This document shows positions 18,371 through 25,639 of a stretch of DNA of 59,620 nucleotides, piece after piece; positions within the stretch are counted from its first letter, which is position 1; every line of letters begins with the position of its first letter. Origin of the DNA: Candidatus Poribacteria bacterium (lineage in GTDB: Bacteria; Poribacteria; WGA-4E; WGA-3G); the NCBI GenBank assembly GCA_022821495.1, contig JAJEDN010000048.1:1-59620 (forward strand), in the 5' to 3' direction. The notes under the pieces were generated by a model. The model ran no database searches, had not been told where the DNA came from, and saw only the letters and a list, made by a program, of their open reading frames with translations. A program made the position numbers and the translations under genes.

Positions 18371-18379
18371 AAGCGGTTT

Positions 18380-19123
18380 CTAATTGATCTTTATGCAGTC
18401 GTACCAGCGTTGTGTTTTCTTTCCCCATCGACTCAGAACACCCGGTTTGCGTTCGACGGGGAGACCGAAATCTCCGTCGTTCTGTTTCAAAACATCCCAA
18501 TCCGGCGGGAACCAAGTTCTTAGGGTTTTGCAGTTAACCTCAAGCGTTTCACCTTCCCATCCGCCGATTTTATAATACATAGGACAAACCCACCGCTCCG
18601 CGCCGCGCCCATACCGTCGCCACCCGATGACGAAAGCCTGTGCCCGGATAATTTCACCGTCGCGCCAGTGCCGTTCAACGCCACTCCACGGATACCCCGT
18701 TGTGCCACCACCGACACTTATCTCACTCCATCCTAAATCGTCGCGGAGCGTGATATAGGAGTAGTTTGTACCCCAGGGTGTATCGTCTGTGGCAAATCGC
18801 CACTGCTGTCCGCGGTACCAATGGAGCGCGCCTCGGATACTTGAACGGGAAACCGTCGCACTTTCAATGGTTTCTACGATATCAAACTGCCCTCTGTTGT
18901 TATATGGATTATGGACCCCCTTACAAAGGGTGAGGGAATTGAGTTCGGGACCGAACCATTTTCCGTTTACACCGGGGGTTCTATAATAGAACCCTGAATT
19001 CGCGGGTTGCGCGCGTTCGCCCGGATTCAATCGTGCTCTGGCATAGGTGTTCCAAAACGCGATGCTGAGGACGGTCAGAAGTAAAAATGCGTCGAAGATA
19101 ATATCTAAATTTTTTCTGAACAT
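18380..19123 (-). CDS. Hypothetical membrane-anchored protein
   Basis: I do not recognise this 247-residue protein. It has one hydrophobic segment near the N-terminus (FDAFLLLTVLSIAFWNTY, residues 10-27), which is either a signal peptide or an anchor. The rest is rich in Trp, Tyr and Gly, with short motifs such as ALHWYRGQQWRFATDD and GWEGETLEVNC, consistent with an extracytoplasmic beta-rich domain. It lies between two secreted paralogues on the same strand and overlaps none of them. It lacks the shared C-terminal tail. Confidence 0.6.
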   Translation of the reverse strand: MFRKNLDIIFDAFLLLTVLSIAFWNTYARARLNPGERAQPANSGFYYRTPGVNGKWFGPELNSLTLCKGVHNPYNNRGQFDIVETIESATVSRSSIRGALHWYRGQQWRFATDDTPWGTNYSYITLRDDLGWSEISVGGGTTGYPWSGVERHWRDGEIIRAQAFVIGWRRYGRGAERWVCPMYYKIGGWEGETLEVNCKTLRTWFPPDWDVLKQNDGDFGLPVERKPGVLSRWGKKTQRWYDCIKIN

Positions 19124-19209
19124 ATTTAATGGTTATCAGTTATCAGTTTTCAGTTAAGAGGGTTATTGTGTCTAATAAAGATCTCTTGTTAGTGGATGAC
19201 CGAAAACCG

Positions 19210-19902
19210 TTATGGTTCTTGCTTTAAGTTTGCCCATGTTGTTGCCAACTTCCGTAGAGGTGAGACTGCAAGCCCATCAATTGTAAACGTATCTACCCAC
19301 GCGTTGCCGATATTGACATCCTCTGTGATAAATCCTGCAAGCACAAAAGCGATACTATCGATATGAGTGAAGTTCGCATCCGTAAAGTCGACGCGAGGTT
19401 CGCCATCCGCAGAGAGTTGGAATCTGCCGTCTTTAAAGCTTAACACCATCTCTTGGAGTTCGTCTGTATTCCAGCGTTGTCCGGGTTCGATAAGAATTTC
19501 GCCATCTCTTGAGGTATACATGTCGTTTGTGAAAAAGAGGTAGTAACCCTGTTCGTCTACTTCAGGCACGGTGTTGCGGAAATGCTTTGCGAACGCGATA
19601 CCGAATCTGGCACGCGCTACCCCGACGGTTTCAAGAGTGATCGTAAAGTCGTTATAAGGACCCGGATAGGCAATGAATTGGTAAAGCTCAAATATAGGGC
19701 TCCATTGTGATTGTGCTTGAATTTCTGCCTTTAAAAATCCATCCTCAACCGTCCAGATGGAATCTTTTCCTGTGTGCTGCCAATCTTCTTTCGCCTCTTG
19801 TTCAAAGTGGTCTTCCCAAAATACAGCATCCGTCCCCAGTGAGGAAACGAGAAATGCGCAAATGATTATGACTGCTTTGAAAATGTGTGCGATGTTTTTC
19901 AT
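19210..19902 (-). CDS. Secreted protein with C-terminal K-L-x-[TA]-x-W motif, copy 2
   Basis: This 230-residue protein resembles the 17669-18370 protein: signal peptide (KAVIIICAFLVSSLGTDA), then FWEDHFEQEAKEDWQHTGKD, the segment FELYQFIAYPGPYNDFTI that parallels YELYQFTAIPGPYRNFII in the paralogue, and a beta-rich body. It ends PLRKLATTWANLKQEP, which aligns with the tail of the other. It is probably a cell-surface or secreted protein with a LamG/concanavalin-like fold. The function is unknown. It is followed by a carboxypeptidase-regulatory-domain protein on the same strand, transcribed before it. Confidence 0.7.
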   Translation of the reverse strand: MKNIAHIFKAVIIICAFLVSSLGTDAVFWEDHFEQEAKEDWQHTGKDSIWTVEDGFLKAEIQAQSQWSPIFELYQFIAYPGPYNDFTITLETVGVARARFGIAFAKHFRNTVPEVDEQGYYLFFTNDMYTSRDGEILIEPGQRWNTDELQEMVLSFKDGRFQLSADGEPRVDFTDANFTHIDSIAFVLAGFITEDVNIGNAWVDTFTIDGLAVSPLRKLATTWANLKQEP

Positions 19903-19925
19903 TTTTGTTTACGGAGAACCCATGG

Positions 19926-19946
19926 CGTGTGCCTACTACTTTGCAA
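19926..19946. repeat. GTGTGCCTACTACTTTGCAA repeat, copy 1
   Basis: The 20-base sequence here is also present downstream of the purA start at about 29796-29815. In this copy it covers the stop codon of the 19936-21474 gene, so its last residues (SFAK) are encoded by the repeat. Confidence 0.6.
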
Positions 19947-21474
19947 AAGAGGTGCCGTCTTGTTCTCCCAGATAGATACGGTATGTACCTCCAGCCACAG
20001 GAATCTCGACCTGTTTGTGAATAAGCGCGCGCCGGTAACGTTTCCTGGTACCTTCAAATACTGCGTGCACAGCGCGGATGTGTAGTTGATAGTGTGCTTC
20101 AGTGAGATTGGAGAATTTAAATTCGCCCTGCGCGTTTGTCTCCACCTCAAACCGATCCAGCGTCATTGACATGTCGGACGGATGCAATTCCCACGGATAC
20201 CATGAACGTGAAACAACAGCGTTGGAAACAGGTTCTTCTGTATCTGCCCAGAGGACCTGTCCTTGAAGTGTTGTTACGGGTTGATCGGCGATAATAATGC
20301 GTGTCTCGGTATTCGCAGAAGCGTTCACATCAATGCCGGTTGCCGAGATGCCGTCCCCGACGACATAGAGGGTGTATTTTTCCGCAAAAAGTCCATTAAT
20401 GCTGAAAGCAGATGCTGTTACAGGAAAAGATCTGGATAAGAGCGGTTTATGTAACGCTAAAGGATTCAGGCTCGACTCCGTAGGCATATCTGCGGGAAAT
20501 ACCTTCACGGTGAACTGTGCATCCGCGGGGAGGTTCCGTGGTAAGACAACACGACCTTTAACAGTGATCCCTTTTTCGAGTGGGATCATTGACGGCATTT
20601 TTTCGAGGTCCACGTGCTCGTAGATTCTGGAAAAATAACCCTTTTTGCTTATCTCAAGCGAAAGGAGTTGCGGCTCGGTTTCTAACACCTGCATCTGAAA
20701 ATTGCCTGCATCATTTGTCTGTGCTGTTGCGAGACGTGCGCTGTGTCCGTGTGGTGTTTCGGCGTAGCGCGTTGCGTAAACCTGTGCCCCTGTTATTGGA
20801 TGCTTTTGTGCATTGATAACTGTACCGCGTAACGTTCTCATTTTCGGCAAACGGACGGCAATCTGTGTCTGTTTTTGCGGGTTAATAGACACCATATACG
20901 CTATAATAACACCGTCCTGAGAAATTGTCAAGGTATACTCGATCGGATAGAGATCCGTAAAGTGGAAGTCGCCTTTGGTGTCAGTCTTTGCTGCGTTCTC
21001 AATCGGTGCGGCGGCGCGAAAGAAGTTCGCCGATTTCGTGTGCATCCTCAGATTTACGATGAGTCCAGCGACATTCTTTGAACCAGAGACTTTGCCTTGT
21101 AGCGATAGTGTACGTCTCAGTTTGATTTTTCCTAAAGGATACTGACTTTTTCTCGGAGACATCTCGTATCTCAAGCGTTTCGCCTGATATTGGGGATGGA
21201 GTGCCATGAGTGAGAAGGCGTAATAGGTTCGCGGATCATTGGGGATCGTCAGTGAAAAAGTGCCATCCGCTGTTGTTGCCGTCGCGTGTTCAAACTCACT
21301 ATTAGGGTAGACACTGGTGAGTTTTTCAGCATCGGCACGCACGAGGACATCGGGAATCGGTTGTCCGTTTTCGGCATCAACGAATGTGCCGTAGACGGAT
21401 GCACCATCTGGCACTTCGCAGATGCCCGGAGCGATAAAGAAAAGGGACAGTAAAATTGAATAGATGATACGCAT
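19936..21474 (-). CDS. Secreted carboxypeptidase-regulatory-like (CnaB/PKD-type) domain protein
   Basis: This protein of about 512 residues (ATG at 21474; a GTG nine bases earlier is possible) has a signal peptide (MRIIYSILLSLFFIAPGICE). It is built from repeated beta-sandwich units of the carboxypeptidase regulatory-like kind, recognisable by phrases such as VYGTFVDAENGQPIPDVLVRAD, RGTVINAQKHPITGAQVYATR, TLQGQVLWADTEEPVSNAVVSR and KGDFHFTDLYPIEYTLTIS. Four or five units are visible across its length. Such proteins are usually exposed at the cell surface and act in adhesion or structural roles. It is the first gene of the minus-strand secreted set. Confidence 0.75.
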   Translation of the reverse strand: MRIIYSILLSLFFIAPGICEVPDGASVYGTFVDAENGQPIPDVLVRADAEKLTSVYPNSEFEHATATTADGTFSLTIPNDPRTYYAFSLMALHPQYQAKRLRYEMSPRKSQYPLGKIKLRRTLSLQGKVSGSKNVAGLIVNLRMHTKSANFFRAAAPIENAAKTDTKGDFHFTDLYPIEYTLTISQDGVIIAYMVSINPQKQTQIAVRLPKMRTLRGTVINAQKHPITGAQVYATRYAETPHGHSARLATAQTNDAGNFQMQVLETEPQLLSLEISKKGYFSRIYEHVDLEKMPSMIPLEKGITVKGRVVLPRNLPADAQFTVKVFPADMPTESSLNPLALHKPLLSRSFPVTASAFSINGLFAEKYTLYVVGDGISATGIDVNASANTETRIIIADQPVTTLQGQVLWADTEEPVSNAVVSRSWYPWELHPSDMSMTLDRFEVETNAQGEFKFSNLTEAHYQLHIRAVHAVFEGTRKRYRRALIHKQVEIPVAGGTYRIYLGEQDGTSFAK

Positions 21475-21625
21475 ATCGTTCACAAAGTGTGTTTTCTTGA
21501 ATAGTTTGCTAAAATTATAGCATATAATAGGAAAGAATGGTGATTGGTTATCAGTTATCGGTTGTCGGTAAAGAGTCCACCCGTGTGGAAATCCGTTGCT
21601 TTAATTACAGCGTGGGCATTTTTTT

Positions 21626-21655
21626 ATGTAACCTTTTTGTGAGATTTGCATTCTT
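21626..21655 (+). promoter_or_regulatory. Putative ECF-sigma promoter, box 1
   Basis: ATGTAACCTTTTT is followed by GATTTGCATTCTTAA at a fixed distance; TAACC starts at 21629 and GCATTC at 21648. The same pair occurs with identical 19-base spacing at 23698-23727. It lies about 80 bases upstream of GTG 21738. The TGTAACC box resembles -35 elements recognised by ECF sigma factors, one of which is encoded at 23084. Confidence 0.6.
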
Positions 21656-21737
21656 AACTGACGATGACGTTTCAAATTCAAAAGTATCAAACCGAGACCA
21701 CGCGTTTTGTGAACACGGAAAACTTGGAGGTAAAACC

Positions 21738-23054
21738 GTGAAAGAAAATAGTGTAGATGTATGGGATGCCTTTCTCAATACACTTGAGAATCGTGGCGTA
21801 TCCAGTGAATGGGAGGTCGCTTCGGACGTTCAAGAAGGACTTATTGACTACTTCAAAACCAAAATTGATATGGGGATCGTTGACGGAAAAACGGCATTCC
21901 CGTCGGATCTAATATGGAATGAGTATGTCTGGCGTTTTCCTGATGAGATGCGCGAAAAACTGACCGAGTATGCTGAACGTATGCTGGAAACCGATCCTGA
22001 TAATGGCGCAGCAGCTAAATTTTTGGCAATCGCGATGACAGAATCATCGTACGATATACCTACTGACGAATTCTGGCATTTTTTAGAGAAAGCCATGATA
22101 TTGCTGCCAAACGATGTTGGACTCTGTTATTTGGCATTTGAAAAATCAGGAATTGATCCGCTCTACTTTGAGAAAGCAGTCATCGCACTTGAAAGACTCT
22201 TTGTGCGGTATCACGAAGGTGGAAAACCGACTTTGTACCAGTGGTTATTCCGGTGTTGCTACGACTACTTACATGTCACATCAAGACCCAACGATTTTTA
22301 CAAAGCACTTGAAAGCGATAATCCACTCTATGAACGGTGGACAGCGGTTATGGGTAAAATTGAAGTTGTCTTTGAAGAACAGTTGGCGCAGTATCCAGAT
22401 GATTGGAATATTGTTCGCATGCTGACTGAAATTCAAGAAGCCTTAGGAAATACTGCCGCAGCGGAGCAGGTATTTAAGAAAACACAAAGCGTTTATGAAA
22501 AGCAGTTGGAACAGGACAAAGATGACCGGAATGCCCTAAGCGGATTAGCGAATATCCATGAGAAATTGGGAAATATCGAACTCGCGAGTGAATATAAGGT
22601 CAAAGCAGACCCCAGTTTGGAATGGGTGGGACAGGTGTTACCCGATTTCTCAGCTGCGGTTGACCTTGATGGCAAACCGATTTCGCTGGCTGACTATCGG
22701 GGTAAGGTCGTGTTGCTTGATTTCTGGGCGGTGTGGTGCGGTCCGTGCCTCGGAGAGATACCGAGAATCAAGGCGGTGTATGAGAAATATCACGACCAAG
22801 GCTTTGAGGTTATTGGGGTGAGTCTTGATGAAGATGCAGCGGCGTTGCGTGAGTTCATCAAGGAGAAAGAGATGCCGTGGCGACAAATTTTGGACGGTCA
22901 AAGATGGGCTGGTCATCTCGTACAGCAGTATGGTGTCTGCAGTATTCCGGCACCGTTTCTGATTGATCGGGAAGGTAAGGTTATCTCGGTTAAGGCAAGA
23001 GGTTCCCTCTTAGATGAGCTCGTTGAAGCAGAGATTGTGGGTAAAGCGGATTAG
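21738..23054 (+). CDS. TPR-like protein with C-terminal TlpA-type thioredoxin domain
   Basis: This 438-residue protein probably works in thiol redox chemistry. I start it at GTG 21738 because GGAGG lies seven bases upstream and because a promoter-like box lies further upstream inside the longer frame. Residues 1-100 contain a D-x-W-x-x-F-L-x-x-L-x-x-x-G domain that recurs twice in the 25640 protein. Residues 180-290 look TPR-like (EEQLAQYPDDWNIVRML, EKQLEQDKDDRNALSGL). The final ~150 residues form a TlpA/AhpC-type thioredoxin fold, with the WCGPC active site at about 333-337. There is no signal peptide, so it is predicted to be cytoplasmic, unusual for TlpA-like domains. Confidence 0.8.
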   Translation: MKENSVDVWDAFLNTLENRGVSSEWEVASDVQEGLIDYFKTKIDMGIVDGKTAFPSDLIWNEYVWRFPDEMREKLTEYAERMLETDPDNGAAAKFLAIAMTESSYDIPTDEFWHFLEKAMILLPNDVGLCYLAFEKSGIDPLYFEKAVIALERLFVRYHEGGKPTLYQWLFRCCYDYLHVTSRPNDFYKALESDNPLYERWTAVMGKIEVVFEEQLAQYPDDWNIVRMLTEIQEALGNTAAAEQVFKKTQSVYEKQLEQDKDDRNALSGLANIHEKLGNIELASEYKVKADPSLEWVGQVLPDFSAAVDLDGKPISLADYRGKVVLLDFWAVWCGPCLGEIPRIKAVYEKYHDQGFEVIGVSLDEDAAALREFIKEKEMPWRQILDGQRWAGHLVQQYGVCSIPAPFLIDREGKVISVKARGSLLDELVEAEIVGKAD

Positions 23055-23083
23055 GTACATTTGTCTATAAAGATAAGGTTGTG

Positions 23084-23683
23084 ATGGCGATGGATGAATC
23101 ACGCGACGAAGAACTGGTGTATCAAAGTTTAGACGACGAGAATGAGGGTGCATTTGAAATCCTCTATCACCGTTATGAGATGTCGCTTCTTAATTTTTTC
23201 TATAGACGCGTCGGCAGCTGGGAGACAGCACAAGACCTGATGCAAGAGACATTTATTAGGGTACACAAACACCTCGGAACACTTCGGGATCGCAAAAAGT
23301 TTTCAAATTGGATGTTCAGCATCGCAAAGCAACTCGTCGCAGCACATATCCGAGAAAACCAGAGAAGCATTAAGACGGATCCTGTTGATGAAATCTTTGA
23401 AACCCATACGATAGAACCTGAGCATCGCTCGCCTATAGAGTCGATCATCGCTGAAGAACAGTTAGAAATTGTCCATGCTTTGGCGGAGCGGTTGCCTGAA
23501 TCAGAGCAGCGTGCGTTTGAACTGAGACTCAACAACATGACACTTGAAGAAATTGCAAAAACCTTGGACATCAGTCCATCGGCGACGAAGGTGCGGTTGC
23601 ATCGAGCGAAACAGAAGTTAGTCGCTTGGATGAAGGCGGAATATCCGGGCGAGTTCGACCATATATTCCGCAATAAAGGTTAG
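23084..23683 (+). CDS. RNA polymerase sigma factor, ECF family (second)
   Basis: This sigma factor has about 199 residues; alternative starts are GTG 23081 and ATG 23090. Region 2 is visible as AFEILYHRYEMSLLNFFYRRVGSWETAQDLMQETFIRVHKHLG, and region 4 as LPESEQRAFELRLNNMTLEEIAKTLDISPSATKVRLHRAKQKLVAWM with its helix-turn-helix. It lies between two copies of a TGTAACC/GCATTCTT box, which makes a self-contained regulon likely. No anti-sigma gene is recognisable beside it. Confidence 0.88.
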   Translation: MAMDESRDEELVYQSLDDENEGAFEILYHRYEMSLLNFFYRRVGSWETAQDLMQETFIRVHKHLGTLRDRKKFSNWMFSIAKQLVAAHIRENQRSIKTDPVDEIFETHTIEPEHRSPIESIIAEEQLEIVHALAERLPESEQRAFELRLNNMTLEEIAKTLDISPSATKVRLHRAKQKLVAWMKAEYPGEFDHIFRNKG

Positions 23684-23697
23684 AAATTGTATAGAGG

Positions 23698-23727
23698 ATG
23701 TAACCTTTTTTCTCGATTTGCATTCTT
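23698..23727 (+). promoter_or_regulatory. Putative ECF-sigma promoter, box 2
   Basis: ATGTAACCTTTTTT (from 23698) and GATTTGCATTCTTAA (from 23716) repeat the pair found at 21626. The region from TGTAACC to CTTAA matches at about 25 of 30 positions. It lies 24 bases upstream of the ATG at 23751, so a short leader starting near 23733 would still include the AAAGGAG ribosome-binding site. Confidence 0.6.
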
Positions 23728-23750
23728 AATTCACAAAAGGAGATATCAAG

Positions 23751-24455
23751 ATGACACCGACGGATGTCAAGGAATTGCTGAAAACCTTAATTGCGGAGGA
23801 ATGTCTACCGATTGATGTTATCGATATGGCACCCTCTCAAGATTTGGCAAAGTATTCGACGACAGAGGCGCGTATTAAGGATGTCATCACGCAATGGAAC
23901 AAGGATCGGAAGATCCACGTACTTCCGCCCGGACATCCGGAGATTATGGAGTTCTACGTCAAAACTGATGCCGATTCACCGGTAAAGGAATTGTTGGAAG
24001 CCTCAGCAGTTGAAGCACTCCTTGAATCAGTCATAGGGAAACAGGGGTTGCCTATCGGTTTCACCGATTGTGGTTTCCGGTTGATTACACTCTCAGAGGA
24101 CGATACGACGAGTTACCCTGTTAAAATTCTTCATGGCGGATTTAGGTTAGAGAAATGGCGCGGAACGGAGGTAGAACTATCGGAACTTGAGACGGTAGCC
24201 CATCAATTTGAGGCTTCATTAAAAGCGAACAGATTGAAAGCGAAACTGTTCCATCGCGGTTTCCAACTCCAAAAAAGTTCGGAAGCCGAGATGCCGCTCT
24301 CACAGGTCAAAGAGATTGCAGAACAGATAGATACAACCCTCGGCATCAATTATGTGCTGAATGCTTACGAATACGCGAACCGTGATGAAGCCTCAGATAT
24401 GAGTTGGACGCGTGCGAGTATTTGTATCTCTCTGTGGCGTTTTCCACGGCGTTAA
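23751..24455 (+). CDS. Hypothetical protein, possible ECF regulon member
   Basis: I do not recognise this 234-residue protein. It has no signal peptide or transmembrane helix. Two segments are similar to each other: VEALLESVIGKQGLPIGFTDCGFRLIT near residue 90-115, and the opening VKELLKTLIAEECLPIDVIDMAPSQ, which suggests an internal duplication of an alpha/beta unit. A further pair, HGGFRLEKWRGTEVELSELETVAHQFE and HRGFQLQKSSEAEMPLSQVKEIAEQID, is also a clear internal repeat (about residues 129-155 and 163-190). AAAGGAG lies nine bases before the ATG, and a putative ECF promoter directly precedes it. Confidence 0.65.
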   Translation: MTPTDVKELLKTLIAEECLPIDVIDMAPSQDLAKYSTTEARIKDVITQWNKDRKIHVLPPGHPEIMEFYVKTDADSPVKELLEASAVEALLESVIGKQGLPIGFTDCGFRLITLSEDDTTSYPVKILHGGFRLEKWRGTEVELSELETVAHQFEASLKANRLKAKLFHRGFQLQKSSEAEMPLSQVKEIAEQIDTTLGINYVLNAYEYANRDEASDMSWTRASICISLWRFPRR

Positions 24456-24501
24456 ATTGCAAAACGGACAAAAGATTTGATTTAGGGAAAGGAGAAAACT
24501 C

Positions 24502-24675
24502 ATGGGTCCAAATGCGGATGAAGTGCATATTGCTGAGGCGAAGGAACTCACCTATCGCTTAGAGATTATGGTAGGCATCCGCTATGTCCAAGGGAACTAT
24601 TCATATTCCAAGGATGTGCAAAACCCTGAAGTCCATTGGAAATCTGCTGGCGTGAATACTGCTCTGCCGTTTTGA
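24502..24675 (+). CDS. Small hypothetical protein (57 aa)
   Basis: A 57-residue frame starts at ATG 24502, with the strong site GGGAAAGGAGA seven to ten bases upstream, and ends at TGA 24675. The product starts MGPNADEVHIAEAKELTYRL and has no membrane segment or cysteine. I do not recognise it. It lies 46 bases after the previous gene and 90 before the first ferredoxin, on the same strand, so it is probably in the same transcript. It could also be the remains of a longer gene. Confidence 0.5.
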   Translation: MGPNADEVHIAEAKELTYRLEIMVGIRYVQGNYSYSKDVQNPEVHWKSAGVNTALPF

Positions 24676-24765
24676 AATAACAAACAACGGATTGGCACAC
24701 ACACCGACAAGAACGGCTATTAAGATACGCTATTAATCCGATCAAAACACACATAAGGAGAAAAA

Positions 24766-25029
24766 ATGACGTACGTAATTTGTGAACCCTGCATTGACGT
24801 AAAAGACAACGCCTGTGTTGAGATATGCCCTGTGGATTGCATTCATCCACATCCGACTGATGCATCCGACGAATATGAAACCGTCAATCAACTCTATATT
24901 GATCCCGAAGAATGCATCGATTGTGGTATATGTGAAACGGAATGTCCCGTTGAGGCGATCTTCATGGAAGAGGATGTCCCGGCGGAGTGGGAAGAGTACA
25001 TAGAAATAAACGCAGCCTATTTTCAATAA
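24766..25029 (+). CDS. Ferredoxin, 7Fe/8Fe type, copy 1
   Basis: This 87-residue electron carrier has two iron-sulfur cluster sites. The first uses the cysteines in CEPCIDVKDNACVEICPVDC (residues 6-25); the C-x7-C spacing matches the 7Fe or 3Fe-4S/4Fe-4S ferredoxin type. The second is the classic CIDCGICETECP (C-x2-C-x2-C-x3-C-P) near residues 45-56. The protein is acidic, as usual for ferredoxins. AAGGAGA precedes the ATG. It is followed 52 bases later by a close paralogue. The redox partner is not apparent here, although thioredoxin-type genes flank the pair. Confidence 0.92.
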   Translation: MTYVICEPCIDVKDNACVEICPVDCIHPHPTDASDEYETVNQLYIDPEECIDCGICETECPVEAIFMEEDVPAEWEEYIEINAAYFQ

Positions 25030-25081
25030 AATAGTCCCAGATCGGCATATCAATGCCAACCCTTAAAAGGAGATAAATGAG

Positions 25082-25345
25082 ATGACGTATGTAATTTGCG
25101 AACCCTGTGTTGACCTAAAAGATAGTGCATGTGTTGATGTGTGTCCTGTGGATTGTATCCATCCACATCCGACTGATGCACCCGACGAATTTGCGGAGGT
25201 GGATCAACTCTACATTGATCCCGAAGAGTGCATTGATTGTAGTGTATGTGAACCGGAATGTCCTGTTGAGGCGATCTTCATAGAGGATGAAGTGCCAGAA
25301 GAATGGGAAGAGTACGTAGAGATCAACGCAGCATATTTTGAATAA
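25082..25345 (+). CDS. Ferredoxin, 7Fe/8Fe type, copy 2
   Basis: This 87-residue protein is a tandem duplicate of the preceding ferredoxin, with all nine cysteines at the same positions: CEPCVDLKDSACVDVCPVDC and CIDCSVCEPECP. The substitutions are scattered and conservative, so both copies are likely functional. A clear terminator follows 55 bases after the stop. AAAGGAG lies upstream of the ATG. Confidence 0.92.
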   Translation: MTYVICEPCVDLKDSACVDVCPVDCIHPHPTDAPDEFAEVDQLYIDPEECIDCSVCEPECPVEAIFIEDEVPEEWEEYVEINAAYFE

Positions 25346-25399
25346 CGGAAGAACTCGTAAGTAGTTAGCAGATTAGAGAGGTGAGTTCTCAGACAAACA

Positions 25400-25429
25400 A
25401 GCCCTGTGAGAATCAGGGCTCGTTTTTTT
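25400..25429 (+). terminator. Rho-independent terminator after the ferredoxin genes
   Basis: AGCCCTG (25400-25406) pairs perfectly with CAGGGCT (25414-25420) and is followed by a run of T from 25422 to 25428. It closes the sigma/ferredoxin transcription unit. Confidence 0.85.
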
Positions 25430-25518
25430 AAGCACCTAACTTAGGCGTATGAGTCAAACTCACATTTGGTATTTCGATTGACAAATGGGTGTTTGAAGCG
25501 CGATACTAATTCTAACAC

Positions 25519-25603
25519 GACTTACGCATTTTCCCTGATAACGGACATCCTACGCACTGCTGGCGGGGTTTAAAACCCCGCCAGCATGGGTGCTGTGTAA
25601 GTC
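25519..25603. mobile_element. Short MITE-like element (GACTTACGCA inverted ends)
   Basis: GACTTACGCA at the left end and TGTGTAAGTC at the right are inverted repeats with one mismatch. Inside is a hairpin, CTGGCGGGGTTT with AAACCCCGCCAG-like arms. It is 85 bases long and lies just upstream of the 25640 gene. Confidence 0.55.
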
Positions 25604-25639
25604 TTATCTAAGCAAACAAAGTGGCACACGGAGGAGATT

